In this document: positions 5,715 to 6,671 of the stretch, one piece after another
Numbering within the stretch: position 1 is the stretch's first letter
How the letters are laid out: the number at the start of each line of letters is the position of its first letter
DNA from: Coleofasciculus sp. S288
Lineage (GTDB): Bacteria; Cyanobacteriota; Cyanobacteriia; Cyanobacteriales; Coleofasciculaceae
Direction: 5' to 3'
Assembly (NCBI GenBank): GCA_020216575.1
Contig: JAIUYC010000218.1
Coordinates: 1-6,671 of the forward strand
DNA: 6,671 bases
Position numbers and translations under genes: made by a program
The notes under the pieces: generated by a model
Seen by the model: only the letters and a program-made list of their open reading frames with translations
What the model was told of the DNA's origin: nothing
Database searches by the model: none

Positions 5715-6671
5715 ATGATGCATAGGATGCCGCTGAGCAGGCTTGCTGAAACAGTGCGAAAATTTTTAGCAAGTTTTAAAAGAGTACCTGAATCAGCGGA
5801 GTATCAGACATGGCGGCATCGGTTCCTACAAGAGCGGCTGCTTCTAGGGCTTTGGGTCGCGATCGCGTGTATGTTAACGTTTGTAATTCGCGACCTTTAC
5901 AACGTTGTATCTCCCCTAAAAGAGCTTCAAGACGTTCCAAAAGAGTTTAAAGACCTCACATTTATCCTAGACAGTAGCATAGGACTGAGTTTGCTCACCT
6001 GCTTAGCCCTTTATCATACCCCAATGGGTCGCCGTCATCTAGAGCTTCTCTTCCTAGGCTTATCATGGTCAATCGCTCTAGTTCCACAAATTATAGGCAC
6101 ATTTTTTGGCGTTCCAGTCCCCGATATTCTAGGTTGGAGCCTGACGTTCCTGAGTCAGGCGACACTCATTCCTGTCTGCTGGCATCTCCACGCTATATCG
6201 CAGTTAGGAGTTCTGTTCTACTATATCGTTGTCAATTCAGCCCTTGGTTTAACCACAATCGAGGACGAACCCATCTATAGCGTAACGATTTCTTTGTACC
6301 TGTTCTGGTTGTGTTTCATTTGCGATCTATCGGTGTATTTATACGAACGCTTGCAACGTTCTGAGTTTGAATCGCGCAAACAGCTACAGGTTTTCTTGCA
6401 CGGGGTTTCTCACGATTTGCGCAACCCAGTCACGGGGACTTTAATGGTACTCCAGAATTTAAAGAATAAGCCAGAGGAACCCGTTCCAGTTTCTCACTCG
6501 ATTCTAGAGCGGATGGTACAGGGAAGTGATCGCCAACTTCAGCTAATCAACTCTCTACTAGAAACACATGCTAACGAAGTGCGGGGCTCTGTCCTCCACC
6601 GGGAACCGTTACAATTGAGTCAGTTGGTTAGTGCAGCCGTTGCCGACTTAGAACCGTTGCTCGAACGAAAT
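5715..6671 (+). CDS. Membrane sensor histidine kinase, N-terminal part (cut by window edge)
   Basis: The frame stays open to the window end, giving 319 residues without a stop. About six hydrophobic membrane spans are visible (roughly 42-62, 82-101, 109-132, 139-161, 163-182 and 188-210). A charged linker (YERLQRSEFESRKQ) leads to the HisKA H-box FLHGVSHDLRNPV (227-239) with phospho-accepting H233 (codon 6411-6413). The second dimerisation helix reaches about 290. The ATP-binding HATPase domain must lie beyond 6671. I recognise no PAS, GAF or HAMP domain, so the membrane part is probably the sensor; its signal is unknown. ATG at 5715 is the first in frame after the stop at 5694; 5718 and 5727 are alternatives, and none has a good Shine-Dalgarno. 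The 147-bp gap and terminator suggest transcription separate from ppk2. No response regulator is visible. Confidence 0.85.
   Translation, partial: MMHRMPLSRLAETVRKFLASFKRVPESAEYQTWRHRFLQERLLLGLWVAIACMLTFVIRDLYNVVSPLKELQDVPKEFKDLTFILDSSIGLSLLTCLALYHTPMGRRHLELLFLGLSWSIALVPQIIGTFFGVPVPDILGWSLTFLSQATLIPVCWHLHAISQLGVLFYYIVVNSALGLTTIEDEPIYSVTISLYLFWLCFICDLSVYLYERLQRSEFESRKQLQVFLHGVSHDLRNPVTGTLMVLQNLKNKPEEPVPVSHSILERMVQGSDRQLQLINSLLETHANEVRGSVLHREPLQLSQLVSAAVADLEPLLERN

Noticed and set aside
6065..6280. 71-codon plus-strand frame inside the histidine kinase
   Set aside because: It lies in another frame within the membrane-span region of the kinase, whose reading frame is continuous and has clear domain features.

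Overview
The window looks like cyanobacterial chromosome. It holds nine exact copies of the octamer GCGATCGC (HIP1, the hallmark repeat of many cyanobacteria), fragments of short dispersed repeats typical of filamentous cyanobacteria, and proteins that read like cyanobacterial orthologues. I cannot name the genus from sequence alone.

Layout. Positions 1-206 are non-coding, with repeat debris. Next, on the minus strand and therefore transcribed right to left, come thrB (homoserine kinase, 4416 to 3466), metY (O-acetylhomoserine sulfhydrylase, 2874 to 1573) and metX (homoserine O-acetyltransferase, 1337 to 207). To the right, on the plus strand, are a class III-like PPK2 polyphosphate kinase (4596-5567) and, after a hairpin terminator, a membrane-bound sensor histidine kinase (from about 5715) that the window edge cuts just after its HisKA region.

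How the genes fit together. The three minus-strand genes sit at the homoserine branch point. ThrB phosphorylates homoserine towards threonine. MetX acetylates it and MetY exchanges the acetyl group for sulfide, giving homocysteine and then methionine. The gaps are large (235 bp between metY and metX, 591 bp between thrB and metY), so metY-metX may be one transcript with thrB separate. PPK2 and the histidine kinase have no obvious link to this pathway.

The most interesting part is the 591-bp gap between thrB and metY (2875-3465). On the plus strand it carries a textbook NtcA-type promoter (GTA-N8-TAC, 23 bp, then TATTAT), but no substantial coding sequence lies downstream. This makes it a candidate nitrogen-controlled small RNA gene. 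About 75 bp past the predicted start is a perfect 22-bp palindrome built around HIP1. Right next to that is an 88-bp MITE with perfect 11-bp terminal inverted repeats and a perfect 10-bp target duplication. A second oddity is that about 30 nt at the 3' end of metX match an internal segment of thrB, in another frame, and encode an odd C-terminal tail on MetX.
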